64,000 nt of DNA, taken from NCBI GenBank assembly GCA_035771165.1, contig JAWNZC010000327.1, positions 1,387,001-1,451,000 on the forward strand. Direction: 5' to 3'. How positions within the stretch are numbered: position 1 is the stretch's first letter; every line of letters starts with the position of its first letter. A program made the position numbers and the translations under genes. The notes under the pieces are model-generated. The model was not told the origin of the DNA. It made no database searches and was given only the letters and a program-made list of their open reading frames with translations. This document shows positions 55,642 through 64,000 of the stretch, piece by piece. The DNA is from Paragorgia papillata. Lineage: Eukaryota > Cnidaria > Anthozoa > Scleralcyonacea > Coralliidae.

Positions 55642-55822
55642 TCTTGTGTTTACACGACACCGCCAAGGGTTCCATTTTCATAAAGGAATCGTTTTCAAAT
55701 CGCTCCGGTTATAGAGTGACGTTTTCATACAATTTCGATCCGGTATCTTATGAACACAACGGCGTTTGGGGACTTTTTAGCACCGTATTCAACTCGCTCT
55801 GGACTCGTGTGAACGGGGTCTA
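55642..55822. repeat. MITE related to the CCCGTTTACACGA type
   Basis: TTGTGTTTACACGACACCGC and GTGTGAACGGGGTCT are imperfect inverted ends; compare 9309-9641. Confidence 0.6.
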
Positions 55823-56049
55823 AAACATTTTTACAATGAAGGGCTCCACTTGAAACGTCAGTACATAATTCGTGCCCTAAAATCTCTGCAGTTCACTATA
55901 CCTTTTCGTTTTGCGATAAGAGATAAGGTTTTCACATCATTTATTGTGAGAAGCCATGCATTAAATCTTTCCTGTCCGAATCGGTCTTTAGTATTTTATT
56001 CTGGGCCTTTCTGGCTAATGCCAGACGATTTTCTTCACCTCTGGGGAAC

Positions 56050-56535
56050 TCATTACTCCTCTTTATTATATGGAAGAGTATTTTACTAGCAACTAAAACA
56101 CTCGTAGAATCCATATTTCACTACATCCGAGAACCGAGTGACATATCGACAGGTAAAAATTTTCGCCTTTTGCCGTAGGTTAAGTAAATTTGAGCCAGTA
56201 GCTTCTCTTAATTCAATTTTTCACGTAAAACGACGTATTCGAAGAAGCTGTTCAATTTTTCATTTGTATTTTTCTAAAAGTTTTAGTCAAGCGGTTGTAG
56301 TTCTTGCATCAGTAAACCCAGTTTATCTTTATCAACATCACTTTATACACGCATATAATTTCATTGTCCATATAATAAATAGAACATTACAGTCGGTTGC
56401 TCAAAGATATGGATTTTATGTTCTCCTGGCAAGAGCAATATCTCACTCATTCGCTACGCTCACTCGTGAGATATTGTCCTTGCCACTCGAACATAAAATC
56501 CATATCTTCTCGCCACCGTGTATATCCCCTTTATA
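56050..56535. repeat. AGATATGGATTTTATGTTC foldback, copy 2
   Basis: Inverted relative of 48930-49720; its centre is TTCGCTACGCTCACTCGTGA. The 134-residue plus frame through it is repeat-derived. Confidence 0.7.
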
Positions 56536-56599
56536 TATGTAGCTGCGGACAAAAGCGTCTATAGAGAACAGGGAGAACAGTTTAGGTATGAGTGATCGA

Positions 56600-56895
56600 G
56601 TTATCTCAGAATAAATGAAGGTGCTCTGCTCGAAACGTCAGTATTTTGTTCCTTTTAAAATATCGCCGTCAAAACGTTGGTGTTTAACTGTCGAGAGTTT
56701 AAAAAAGCAGAGTGCTGCGTACTATAGGCAGTGTTTTAGATAGAGCAAAGTGGAAATGAAGTAAACTGGCGAGGTTTTGGGTAACGGAAAACTGACGTTT
56801 CGAGCAGAGCCCTTCACCAGAGTGATTTAATTTTCGTTCCTGAAAATCTGCCGACCACCGTTTTGCTTTTCTATAGTCAAAACACTGCCTACGCA
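56600..56895 (+). repeat. GACGTTTCGAG SINE-like repeats
   Basis: AGTGCTGCGTACTATAGGCA at 56709 leads to ACTGACGTTTCGAGCAGAGC then CCTTCACCAGAG near 56825; a second inverted fragment precedes it (GCTCGAAACGTCAGTATTTT at 56627). Confidence 0.65.
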
Positions 56896-56899
56896 GCGA

Positions 56900-58000
56900 T
56901 AATATTTTTATGTCAACTCATATAGCAGTATATATTATATTGGGCTTCCAATAACTCGCAGGAACCTATCAGTTTAATATTTGTTGAATTTTGACAGAAG
57001 TATGACAGGGAACATAATTAAGATATTCAGACTGACAAAAAAATGCCGTTCAAAACGCCTTATGCAGATATAGTGTACACTAGCAAAAAACATCGAACAA
57101 TTAACCATGGGGTCTCTTATATATCTTATGCATAATTTACTAGTTGACACCTCCGCGGTTTTGTTCTTTGTTTTTGAGGTGACTTTTTCGCGGATTTCAC
57201 TGAAAATTTGCCTAAGTCGTTCTAAAAACCGTTATCACTGCATGTGTCAGTTTAAGAAAAACCTGGTGTGTACTGCAATGTCGTATTTAAATCCATCAGC
57301 GCTCTGTTATTTAACAACAGCGGTAGATATCGAAACTGGAAATAAAATTACAGTGCTTTGCATGGAATTAGGTTCTATATATATGAATACGATTTTTGGT
57401 TTCGATCAGGAAAATTTGCAACAGTCTTACAAAAAATGTATCTTCAACCACACGAAAGCTGTACAGAAGTATACCGACCACAAATAAGGTAGATTTTCAA
57501 AAGGTAAAGTAATATCGCAATACAAGGAAAGCCTTTCGCGCGGTTATCAGATATTCACAGATAATTTAAGTGCAATTTTTCGCCACAGTCAATACAGTAT
57601 ACGGCACAGTCGTGCAGCCATGCAGCGGAGTTATTTAAACAAAACGTGTCTACGACTATGTCTTGTTCTGTATGTACTGAAAAGCGAAAACTTTTGTATA
57701 TATGGATATCTGAGGGCAGCTGCATTCTGTTCCGATTCATATATCAACAACGTATCGACAGCAATATAAAAAATATCTATAACTGTGTGATTGTAATGTA
57801 ACGTTTCGGGTGGAAAAATCGACTCAAAGATAATACCGCTAAAAAGAAATGTACGAAATACAAATAAAATCCCTGATGGTCTAAATCAAACTTTAATATT
57901 TCGCGATTGGAATTCTGAAGCGCTTTCAAATAGCCTGCACCTGCTCTTTATATTCCCTGGCTGGAAACGCACTCGGGAAACGAAAACAAAACAAAACATA
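56900..58000. other. Largely unique sequence, no gene assigned
   Basis: A 126-codon plus frame (57107-57487) has some protein-like sequence (YLTTAVDIETGNKITVLCME) but no recognisable family, splice support or codon evidence. It is left unannotated as a gene. Confidence 0.4.
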
Positions 58001-58009
58001 ATGAGAAAT

Positions 58010-58351
58010 CTATGGGTTTCCCTTGTAGTTAAAAAAAGTACTGTAAAGCGTATACCAGACCTTTGTAGGGTGGTTATTCTGTTGCACGAATCCTGTATCC
58101 GGTTTTAGTTGAGTTTCAACGGGTTCTTTTGGTTCTTTTGGCGCCTGTGCTTTTTCGACTCGTCGTTGGTTGCCATGGTGGATGACGTGTGTGTTGCGCT
58201 CGAGAATAGATGCATGCTCTCTTAGAATCCGGTGTTTCTTCATTCCTAGTTGACGTCGCACACGTTGCTTGAACTCTTTGTAGTTCATTGCCCGAAACAT
58301 CGAAGCAGCGTGAGTTTTTTTTCGGGCTAACCACAGCGCTCTTAGTTCCAA
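58010..58351 (-). CDS. Unassigned open frame, possible 5' exon
   Basis: An open frame in otherwise non-repetitive DNA. The most plausible start is the ATG giving MFRAMNYKEFKQRVRRQLGM, followed by a basic, Gln/Lys/Pro-rich sequence ending NYKGNP before TAG. The composition looks protein-like, but I recognise no family. It lies upstream of, and on the same strand as, the DYRK4-like gene, about 10 kb before the first exon found, with a TATA-like box 150-170 bp upstream. It could hold the missing 5' exon or be a separate small gene. No strong in-phase donor is visible (the best is AAG/GTCTGG), so neither reading is secure. Confidence 0.3.
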   Translation of the reverse strand: MELRALWLARKKTHAASMFRAMNYKEFKQRVRRQLGMKKHRILREHASILERNTHVIHHGNQRRVEKAQAPKEPKEPVETQLKPDTGFVQQNNHPTKVWYTLYSTFFNYKGNP

Positions 58352-58359
58352 TCTTTCCC

Positions 58360-59460
58360 TTCAGCTTACACGAGGCTACTTAATTCGTCAAGGTAGTACA
58401 ACCTCTCCACCGCCAACCGTATTCCTTGCGCCATTTCCAGAAAACGATGTATACAGCTACATAAGTCACAGGCGCTTTTGTCGCTTTAAAAGCGACGATC
58501 CGAACCGTTGGCTATATAGAGCCCGAATACGCACCGACTCTCGGACTGTGACGTTCGAATATCGAACACTTAAAATATTAATCGTTATTTGACAGCTTAC
58601 TATAAGATAGCCAGGTGAAACAAGACAACCTCTTTCGTATTAATTAAGTCGAATAAGTTCGTTCTTGCCCCCGGAACACTCTTTATAAAGTCTACAAAAT
58701 GCAGGTTGAAGATTTAACAAGATCCTCGTCGGTGGAACTTGACGGCCACGCTCTGTCGACACAAGTTGAACAAAAATCCCTTGTTGAGTAGTGATAATTG
58801 CTTCAACAAAATAACGTGCGCGCGCACACTGATTTCATTCGACAAACTCGTAGCGCAATTAACCTTGAAACAACGATTTCGCCCCAATTTAAGTTTCATG
58901 GTCTAATTAACCGAGAGATAAGGTTTCATTTCTTTAAACGAGCTGACCGCAACTTCGTGGTTTCTATTCTAGAGGACACTTTATTCAGCCATGTAGTGAT
59001 ATCTATAATCACATACGGTTACAGCTTTTAGAAACGTTTCGAAAACGGATATATAAATAGGCTAATTGCTGACAAGCCGTACAGAAATGTCTTTCTCAAA
59101 ATATAATCTTTATTCATTTCAATGAAACAAATCGTATTCTTTTGTCCTATCAGTTTGGCGATTCGTAATAACAATCTGCCTGATTTGTGACCATGATTCT
59201 AGAAAGATGTTAATTATCTTAAATTCACTGAGGGCGCTTTTGTCTTCATCGTTCGTTCAACCTCTGTTTAATTAGTTCTTAATTGTTGTTTTTCCTCTTT
59301 TTTTAAGCCTGCATGTGGCTCATTCGGATTAGCATTTAGGAAATTAGAGTTTTTCGTAAAAACCGGCGACTTTCGTCGTTCGCCCTTAAGCGTCGGCAAT
59401 ACAACTTGTATATTAAAACATAAACATTGCACACACACACACACATACATATGTTAGTTA
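58360..59460. other. Unique sequence upstream of the 58-kb frame
   Basis: Apart from the TATA-like box, a GACGTTCGAATATCGAAC segment at 58551 and an (AC)n run at 59433-59444, no repeat or exon was recognised. Its unique character would suit a promoter region. Confidence 0.4.
58511..58522 (-). promoter_or_regulatory. TATA-like box upstream of the 58-kb open frame
   Basis: The minus strand reads GGGCTCTATATAGCCAACGG across this point, with CTATATAG at the core, in unique sequence 150-170 bp upstream of the open frame at 58010-58351. The core is palindromic, so direction is not fixed by the box alone. Confidence 0.3.
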
Positions 59461-59465
59461 TACGG

Positions 59466-59640
59466 GGTTAGTACTTGGATGGGTGCATGAGTATACTTGG
59501 GAATGACCCCGTTGTTGAGCTTGGAACTCATGTGAGTAGAGTTGTAGTTGATCTCTCCCGTGCATCGAAAGTTTTTCGCCGGCTTCTCCGGTTTTCCTCC
59601 CTCCGTAAAATTAACAACAAAGGGCATTTCACCCTGTTTT
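59466..59640 (+). mobile_element. 5S-rRNA-like SINE (SINE3 type), degenerate
   Basis: GGTTAGTACTTGGATGGGTG, then CTTGGGAATGACC and GTTGTTGAGCTT match the order of the 3' half of 5S rRNA. The tail (GATCTCTCCCGTGCATCGAA, GGTTTTCCTCCCTCCGTAAA) also occurs at about 14635-14705. A true 5S gene is excluded by the missing 5' half. Confidence 0.55.
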
Positions 59641-59659
59641 TGACCACCAGTTGCTATAG

Positions 59660-59672
59660 GTATATATATACA

Positions 59673-59721
<49 letters not shown>

Positions 59722-59740
59722 ATACACACATATATACATA
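59660..59740. repeat. TA-rich microsatellite
   Basis: Interrupted (TA)n of about 75 bp, producing a Tyr/Ile artefact frame. Confidence 0.92.
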
Positions 59741-59864
59741 GCTCTGAATATTACTATACTCTATGTATAGCAGTTCACATAAAATTGCAGTATGCTTGCA
59801 CAGGCAGACGTAAAACTATACTAATTGAAAATGTTAAAAGGTTTATGTACTACCGAAGTACGCA

Positions 59865-60155
59865 TAATAAAGCAGAGTGAAAAGGTGGTAAACTGCCATG
59901 ATTAGTTTTGATAACAAAATACTGACGTTTCGAGGCACTGAAGTTTCGAGGTACTGAAGTTTCGAGGTACTGAAGTTTCGAGGTACTGAAGTTTCGAGGT
60001 ACTGAAGTTTCGAGGTACTGAGGTTTCGAGGTACTGAAGTTTCGAGGCACTGACGTTTCGAGGCACTGAAGTTTCGAGGCACTGAAGTTTCGAGGTACTG
60101 AAGTTTCGAGGTACTGAAGTTTCGAGGTACTGAAGTTTCGAGGTACTGAAGTTTT
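59865..60155 (+). repeat. SINE end expanded into a 16-bp tandem array
   Basis: A normal SINE-like segment (AAAGGTGGTAAACTGCCATG ... AAAATACTGACGTTTCGAG) runs into about 14 copies of TGAAGTTTCGAGGTAC with point variants. A frame shift of 16 per unit makes 16-residue peptide repeats on the minus strand, which are artefacts. Confidence 0.88.
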
Positions 60156-60320
60156 CAACTTCCAAAGCGAACTGAACAATGCACGCTTCGCGCGGCCAAA
60201 GCGGGCGTATAATAACAAATAGCCTTTAAGGCTGTTCAGTTGTTGTTGTTCAGTTCGCTTTGGAAGTTGAAAATTTCCAACTTTCAAAGCCCGCTCCGCC
60301 CACGCGGGCAAAGCGCACGT
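60155..60320. repeat. Foldback following the 16-bp array
   Basis: TTTTCAACTTCCAAAGCGAA pairs with TTCGCTTTGGAAGTTGAAAA across about 90 bp. Confidence 0.7.
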
Positions 60321-60664
60321 GATGGAAAACGGCCTTAATACTATATTATATATTATTATATGGTTGGGTTTGATTTCCAAGAGCGACACGAAAAAGTTAA
60401 CAGGTAAGGTAAACAGCATACTCCGAAGACGAAAACAACGCTCGAAACTTAAGAATAAAATTAACCAATAGCCATATAATAAATTCCTTATTAACCTCGT
60501 TTGCTCGGTCTGTATATGGGAAAGTATTTGCCCTCGGTTTTATCGCACAAACCTCGCTCCTTCGTCGCACGGTCTGTAGGAGCTGGAGGTGAAATAGAGC
60601 CTGCACGCAGACCTCGCACTCGGTTAATAAGTCCTTAGAACTGCACATGTAAACCTGGTCTGCC

Positions 60665-60745
60665 ATCTGAGTTCTATAGTGGCTCAATGGTTAGAGCGTC
60701 TGGCTAGCATTCCGCATTCGGAAGGTCGTTGGTCCAATTGTATTT
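60665..60745 (+). repeat. tRNA-like SINE head
   Basis: ATCTGAGTTCTATAGTGGCT then CAATGGTTAGAGCGTCTGGC resembles a tRNA A-box region; the B box (GGTCGTTGGTCCAATTG) is degraded. Confidence 0.6.
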
Positions 60746-61024
60746 AGAAGAAGTTAAGTGTCTTAAAAAAACACAAGTCTTAACAAATTATATAATCCTT
60801 GGGTCAATTAACGCAGCTTGTATTGTTATTCATTTTGCTTCGTTTCTGCGACCAAATAAAAATTATAAAAGCGTCTTGCGGTTAAACCGTGGTTAAACCT
60901 AAGGAACCGTTTCTTTCGAAAATATATACTCGCATGCACAATATAAGAGTCAAAATTTGCACTGATGATTATTTGTGAATCCGAGAGAGTGAAAAAGAAG
61001 AGTGTTGGGTAGGCAGTGTTTTAG

Positions 61025-61577
61025 GAGCCGTTTACATGGACTAAAAGTTGGCTCGGGTAAGAGGGACACCCAACCCCCCGAGACAACTTTGTCGTGTGTT
61101 TACATGCATGAGGAATTAGATTATGACTTCTGAATCGGTTTAAGCCTGGAGGACTGGGTATAGTTTAATGTATTTAATTTAAGATAGCCGATCGTCGGGA
61201 AGAAACTGTAACTGTACTGTTAGAATTAAACGATAGAATTAAACTCAAAGAAGCTTTTATACTTCTTCAAGCCAATTATCAGGTTTTCAACCATTGTTGG
61301 AGACCAAGACCATTTTTTTCGCTGCTCTATCAATTGTTTCACTTTCTGCCGCCATTTTGTTTCGCAATTTTGCCTTGGGTAGGCGAGTCAACTTTATCTC
61401 GCCACCTAGGGTAACCCTACCACCAGGGTGACCCTACTGCCCGAGACAAGTATGAAATTCCCCATGTAAACGCTTGCTGTCAAGACTAATTAAAATGAAC
61501 ACAAAGTTGGCTCACCCAGGGTAGCTCGGGGGGTGGGGTGACCCTTCTACCAGGGGCAACGTTTGTCCATGTGAAAC
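61025..61577. repeat. MITE with GAGCCGTTTACATGGAC ends
   Basis: Imperfect ends GCCGTTTACATGGAC and GTCCATGTGAAAC; the interior repeats GGGTAG, GGTGACCC and GTTGGCTC. Preceded by a SINE start (GTGTTGGGTAGGCAGTGTTT) and followed by its end (61565-61665). Confidence 0.65.
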
Positions 61578-61910
61578 TGAAAAAACTGAAAAGGTGGTTT
61601 ACTGCCGGGATTAGTTTTGATAACGAAATACTGACGTTTTGAGTAGACCCTTCATCAGAGTAAAATGGAGGTAAAATCATGTTACTCTGCATGGCTCCGC
61701 TCGAAATGTCAGTGTTTCGTTATGAAAACTAATCTCGTCAGCTTACCACCTTTTCACTTTGTTCTGATTATTTATATCCTCGTTTTAATAATAAAATGAA
61801 ATTTTTTCACCTGATAACATCGCGCTGCTGTTTTCGTCTATTCCGCGTGTAGATTCTAGAACGTGATCACGGCGATGAAAAGAAACTGACGCGTGTACAT
61901 ACATAACTAA

Positions 61911-62462
61911 GGGAGGGGGCGATTACATGGACCGAGCTAGCCCGGTAAGCCGGGATGCTTTCAGGCCGAAATTCGCAATTATCAAGTAAATAAGGGCAAA
62001 GTTACGTTAGTTTTACTTCAGTTTTACACTAATTAGTCTATTATCTATTTTGTAAGCCCATCGTTAATAAAAAGATTGTTAAAGTCTTAGCTAACCCAGG
62101 AAAGCGTCTTCACGAAGACTAATTAATTTATTAAATCTTCGCTTTGATCACGAAACACACAAACAACGTTGATCCATGTTCTATTTCAGTTCCTTTCAGC
62201 ACTATTTATTCACACAGTCAAGCAAACGAACGCGTATCGAAGCGAGTTGAACAGTTTTTCAGCCCGGTTAGCCGGGATGAAAACGATTACATGGACATTT
62301 TCATCCCGGTTAACTGGGCTAGCCCGGTTGCGACAACTGGGATCCCGGCAAACTGGGCTAGCCCGCTTGCCATGTAATCGAAATGTTAAAACAACATGCG
62401 TTTTATATATAAAGCGAGCTAGCTCGTTTAACCGGGTCAGCCCAGTCCATGTAATCGCCCCC
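61911..62462. mobile_element. PIF/Harbinger-like MITE with iterated GGGCTAGCCCGG
   Basis: Ends GGGGGCGATTACATGGAC and complement with TAA on both sides; the interior has many AGCCCGGTTAGCCGGGAT-type palindromes. Confidence 0.75.
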
Positions 62463-62465
62463 TAA

Positions 62466-62614
62466 AGCTGGATTTCCACTAGGCGTGAAATATCGCGCGC
62501 TCGACTTTTCTATTGTACAAATTGAATAGTTTTCTACTTCGTTCCACATGGAAACACTCAAGACAAAAGAAAAAAGTCGAGCAAGCGACATTTTACGTCT
62601 AGTGGAAATCCAGC
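62466..62614. mobile_element. MITE with TTTCCACTAGGCG ends, copy 2
   Basis: AAGCTGGATTTCCACTAGGC and its near-complement; internal GCTCGACTTTT pairs with AAAAGTCGAGC. Compare 32354-32506. Confidence 0.72.
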
Positions 62615-62619
62615 ATAAC

Positions 62620-64000
62620 GTCGCATGTTTCTAATCCGAGTAAACCTAGCACGTTGATCCCAGTTATAAACGGTGCAGTCATGATATATACCCGTCCACT
62701 ATTCAACTTGCATTTATAAACAAACATAAAAGCAGAATCTCTTTAAAAAAAATTTAAGATATAAAGATAAAATTTCACAAATATGTTGTTTTTATATCAA
62801 AACTAAACTAACTGTGTTTATGCAAAGATAGGGTAAAGAGAAGTTTCGAGTGGAAGTACTATACATCCCATTTACAACGCGAGCCGTTGTAAATCGCATA
62901 CAGTTCGGACGCGAACATTGTATACGACTTATCCAATTCACATACCATCCAATTCGTACCAAACCACGGCTGGCGCCGTGAAAACGCACGCGGTGTGATT
63001 AAAAGCCGTGTTCTATAAAACTCTATGGAAAACATGGAAAGATTACGCCATCCAATACGCCATCATTCTATATAATTGTAATTTCTCCTTCTCCCAAACT
63101 TCCCCTCGTGTTTCTATAACTCTATCGAAACACGGAAAATGTTTTCTATTTCTTAAATCCATATTCTAACTCGTTTGTCTATAACAACAAGAATATATTC
63201 TATTTAAGATTTTAAACAAAACCACTAACTTCGAATCCTCTAATTTAACATCCTCAGCGAGTCATTAAACACATTAGGCCAAGCGATGCTTCATAATGCG
63301 AAACCTATAACCGCTAACTGCACGAGGTCATCAAATACCACCCACCCCCAAGTGTTACAGTACATGATTGTCTCGACAGTATCCCTAGGTGAAAGCCACT
63401 AATTAACCTACACGCTAAAAAGGTGGAGAAGTTAGCCGTAATTAGACATCCAATATCACATCCAATTATTCACAGCATATACACTAGATGAGAATACTTT
63501 GTACATTTAAAAAGGAGAATTTTTTTTCGCGTAAAATGCGCTCAGAACTGCTTTGAGTTGAAAGAACATTTAAAATGACAAAGTAACATCTTTTCGTTTC
63601 CTTGCTTTTTGAGATATTTCAGGTTGTAAACAACCTGATGTATGCCAATTAAATATCTTAACGTCACATGTGCATAACGTTGCTATTATCAAACCAAATT
63701 TAAGACGCTGTTCACACTGTATCGGATAGGTTTCCGTGCCGGCAAAAAAAGCTTACCCTGCAAGTTAGAGCCTCTTTCCGATCTACGTAGGCTTTAGAGG
63801 TGAGCCGATGTTAAAAAAAAGCCGATTGCCGATACCGATTGTTAAGAGCCAATATTTCCCCACCTTCGGCCGATTAATCGGCAAAACCGGTGTTTGCTAA
63901 CCTGATACATGCTCAGTGCTCCCGTTTTGTCGTTTTATTCATCTCAAGTTTCGCAATGAGAGGAAGTCATCAAGCCAATTCTCGTATTTTGAGCGCAACA
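62620..64000. other. Right edge, no gene recognised
   Basis: Mostly unclassified. A family A fragment lies at 63545-63705 (AACATCTTTTCGTTTCCTTG, TTAACGTCACATGTGCATAA). AAAAGCCGATTGCCGATACC near 63818 begins another repeat that runs to the window edge. Confidence 0.45.

Noticed and set aside
57107..57487. 126-codon plus frame in unique sequence
   Set aside because: No recognisable family and no splice or codon-bias evidence; kept only as a note in the region description.
59466..59525. Possible 5S rRNA gene
   Set aside because: Only the 3' half resembles 5S rRNA, with internal changes, and it continues into a repeat tail shared with another locus.
59930..60150. CRISPR-like regular array
   Set aside because: The repeats are directly adjacent 16-bp units without spacers, and the context is animal nuclear DNA.
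59843..60419. 189-codon minus frame with 16-residue peptide repeats
   Set aside because: Produced by a 16-bp DNA tandem array; no conserved domain and no splice context.

Overview
This window is nuclear DNA from an animal, most plausibly an early-branching metazoan such as an anthozoan cnidarian. That placement is an inference from the AT-rich, intron-rich layout, the style of the LINE fragments and the repeat content; a sponge or another invertebrate cannot be excluded. There are no operons, bacterial-style gene rows, rRNA operons, intact tRNA genes or CRISPR arrays. Most long open frames are accidental frames through microsatellites or palindromic transposons.

One real gene dominates. On the minus strand, sixteen small exons (33 to 363 bp) between 47965 and 15934 splice in perfect phase through GT-AG introns into 525 residues of a class II DYRK protein kinase. 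It has a DYRK4-like insert and C-terminal tail and lacks only its 5' coding exon or exons. Near the left edge, on the plus strand and convergent with it, the last exon of a second gene (4358-4577) encodes a tail-anchored coiled-coil protein of Mff/Tango11 type (ACBD4/5-like is the alternative). A minus-strand open frame with an upstream TATA box at 58.0-58.5 kb lies in non-repetitive DNA and may mark a promoter or first exon.

Everything else is introns and intergenic DNA filled with nested repeats. Several classes can be told apart by their target-site duplications (TSDs): Mutator-like foldbacks with 9-10 bp TSDs; piggyBac-like miniature elements with TTAA TSDs (families A, B, C, E, F below); PIF/Harbinger-like elements with TTA or TAA TSDs; one hAT-type element with an 8-bp TSD; a foldback (family D) at TA sites; short retroposons with 14-15 bp TSDs; tRNA-like and 5S-like SINEs; and degenerate LINE reverse-transcriptase fragments.

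Layout: 0-4.3 kb, intergenic or intronic, nested Mutator/hAT/SINE; 4.36-4.58 kb, last exon of the Mff-like gene; 4.6-15.9 kb, intergenic repeats; 15.9-48.0 kb, DYRK4-like gene with repeat-filled introns, including a CAGA array (intron 15), an ACA array (intron 10), an 82-bp minisatellite (intron 11) and a minisatellite occupying nearly all of intron 1; 48-57 kb, probable 5' intron or upstream DNA with tandem SINE-like units and foldbacks; 57-59.3 kb, largely unique sequence; 59.4-64 kb, repeats including a 16-bp array apparently grown out of a SINE. The two most notable oddities are a Mutator-like element carrying a small Cys-rich open frame (27087-27505), which resembles plant Pack-MULEs, and a 47-bp palindromic element with a 9-bp TSD (29745-29791).
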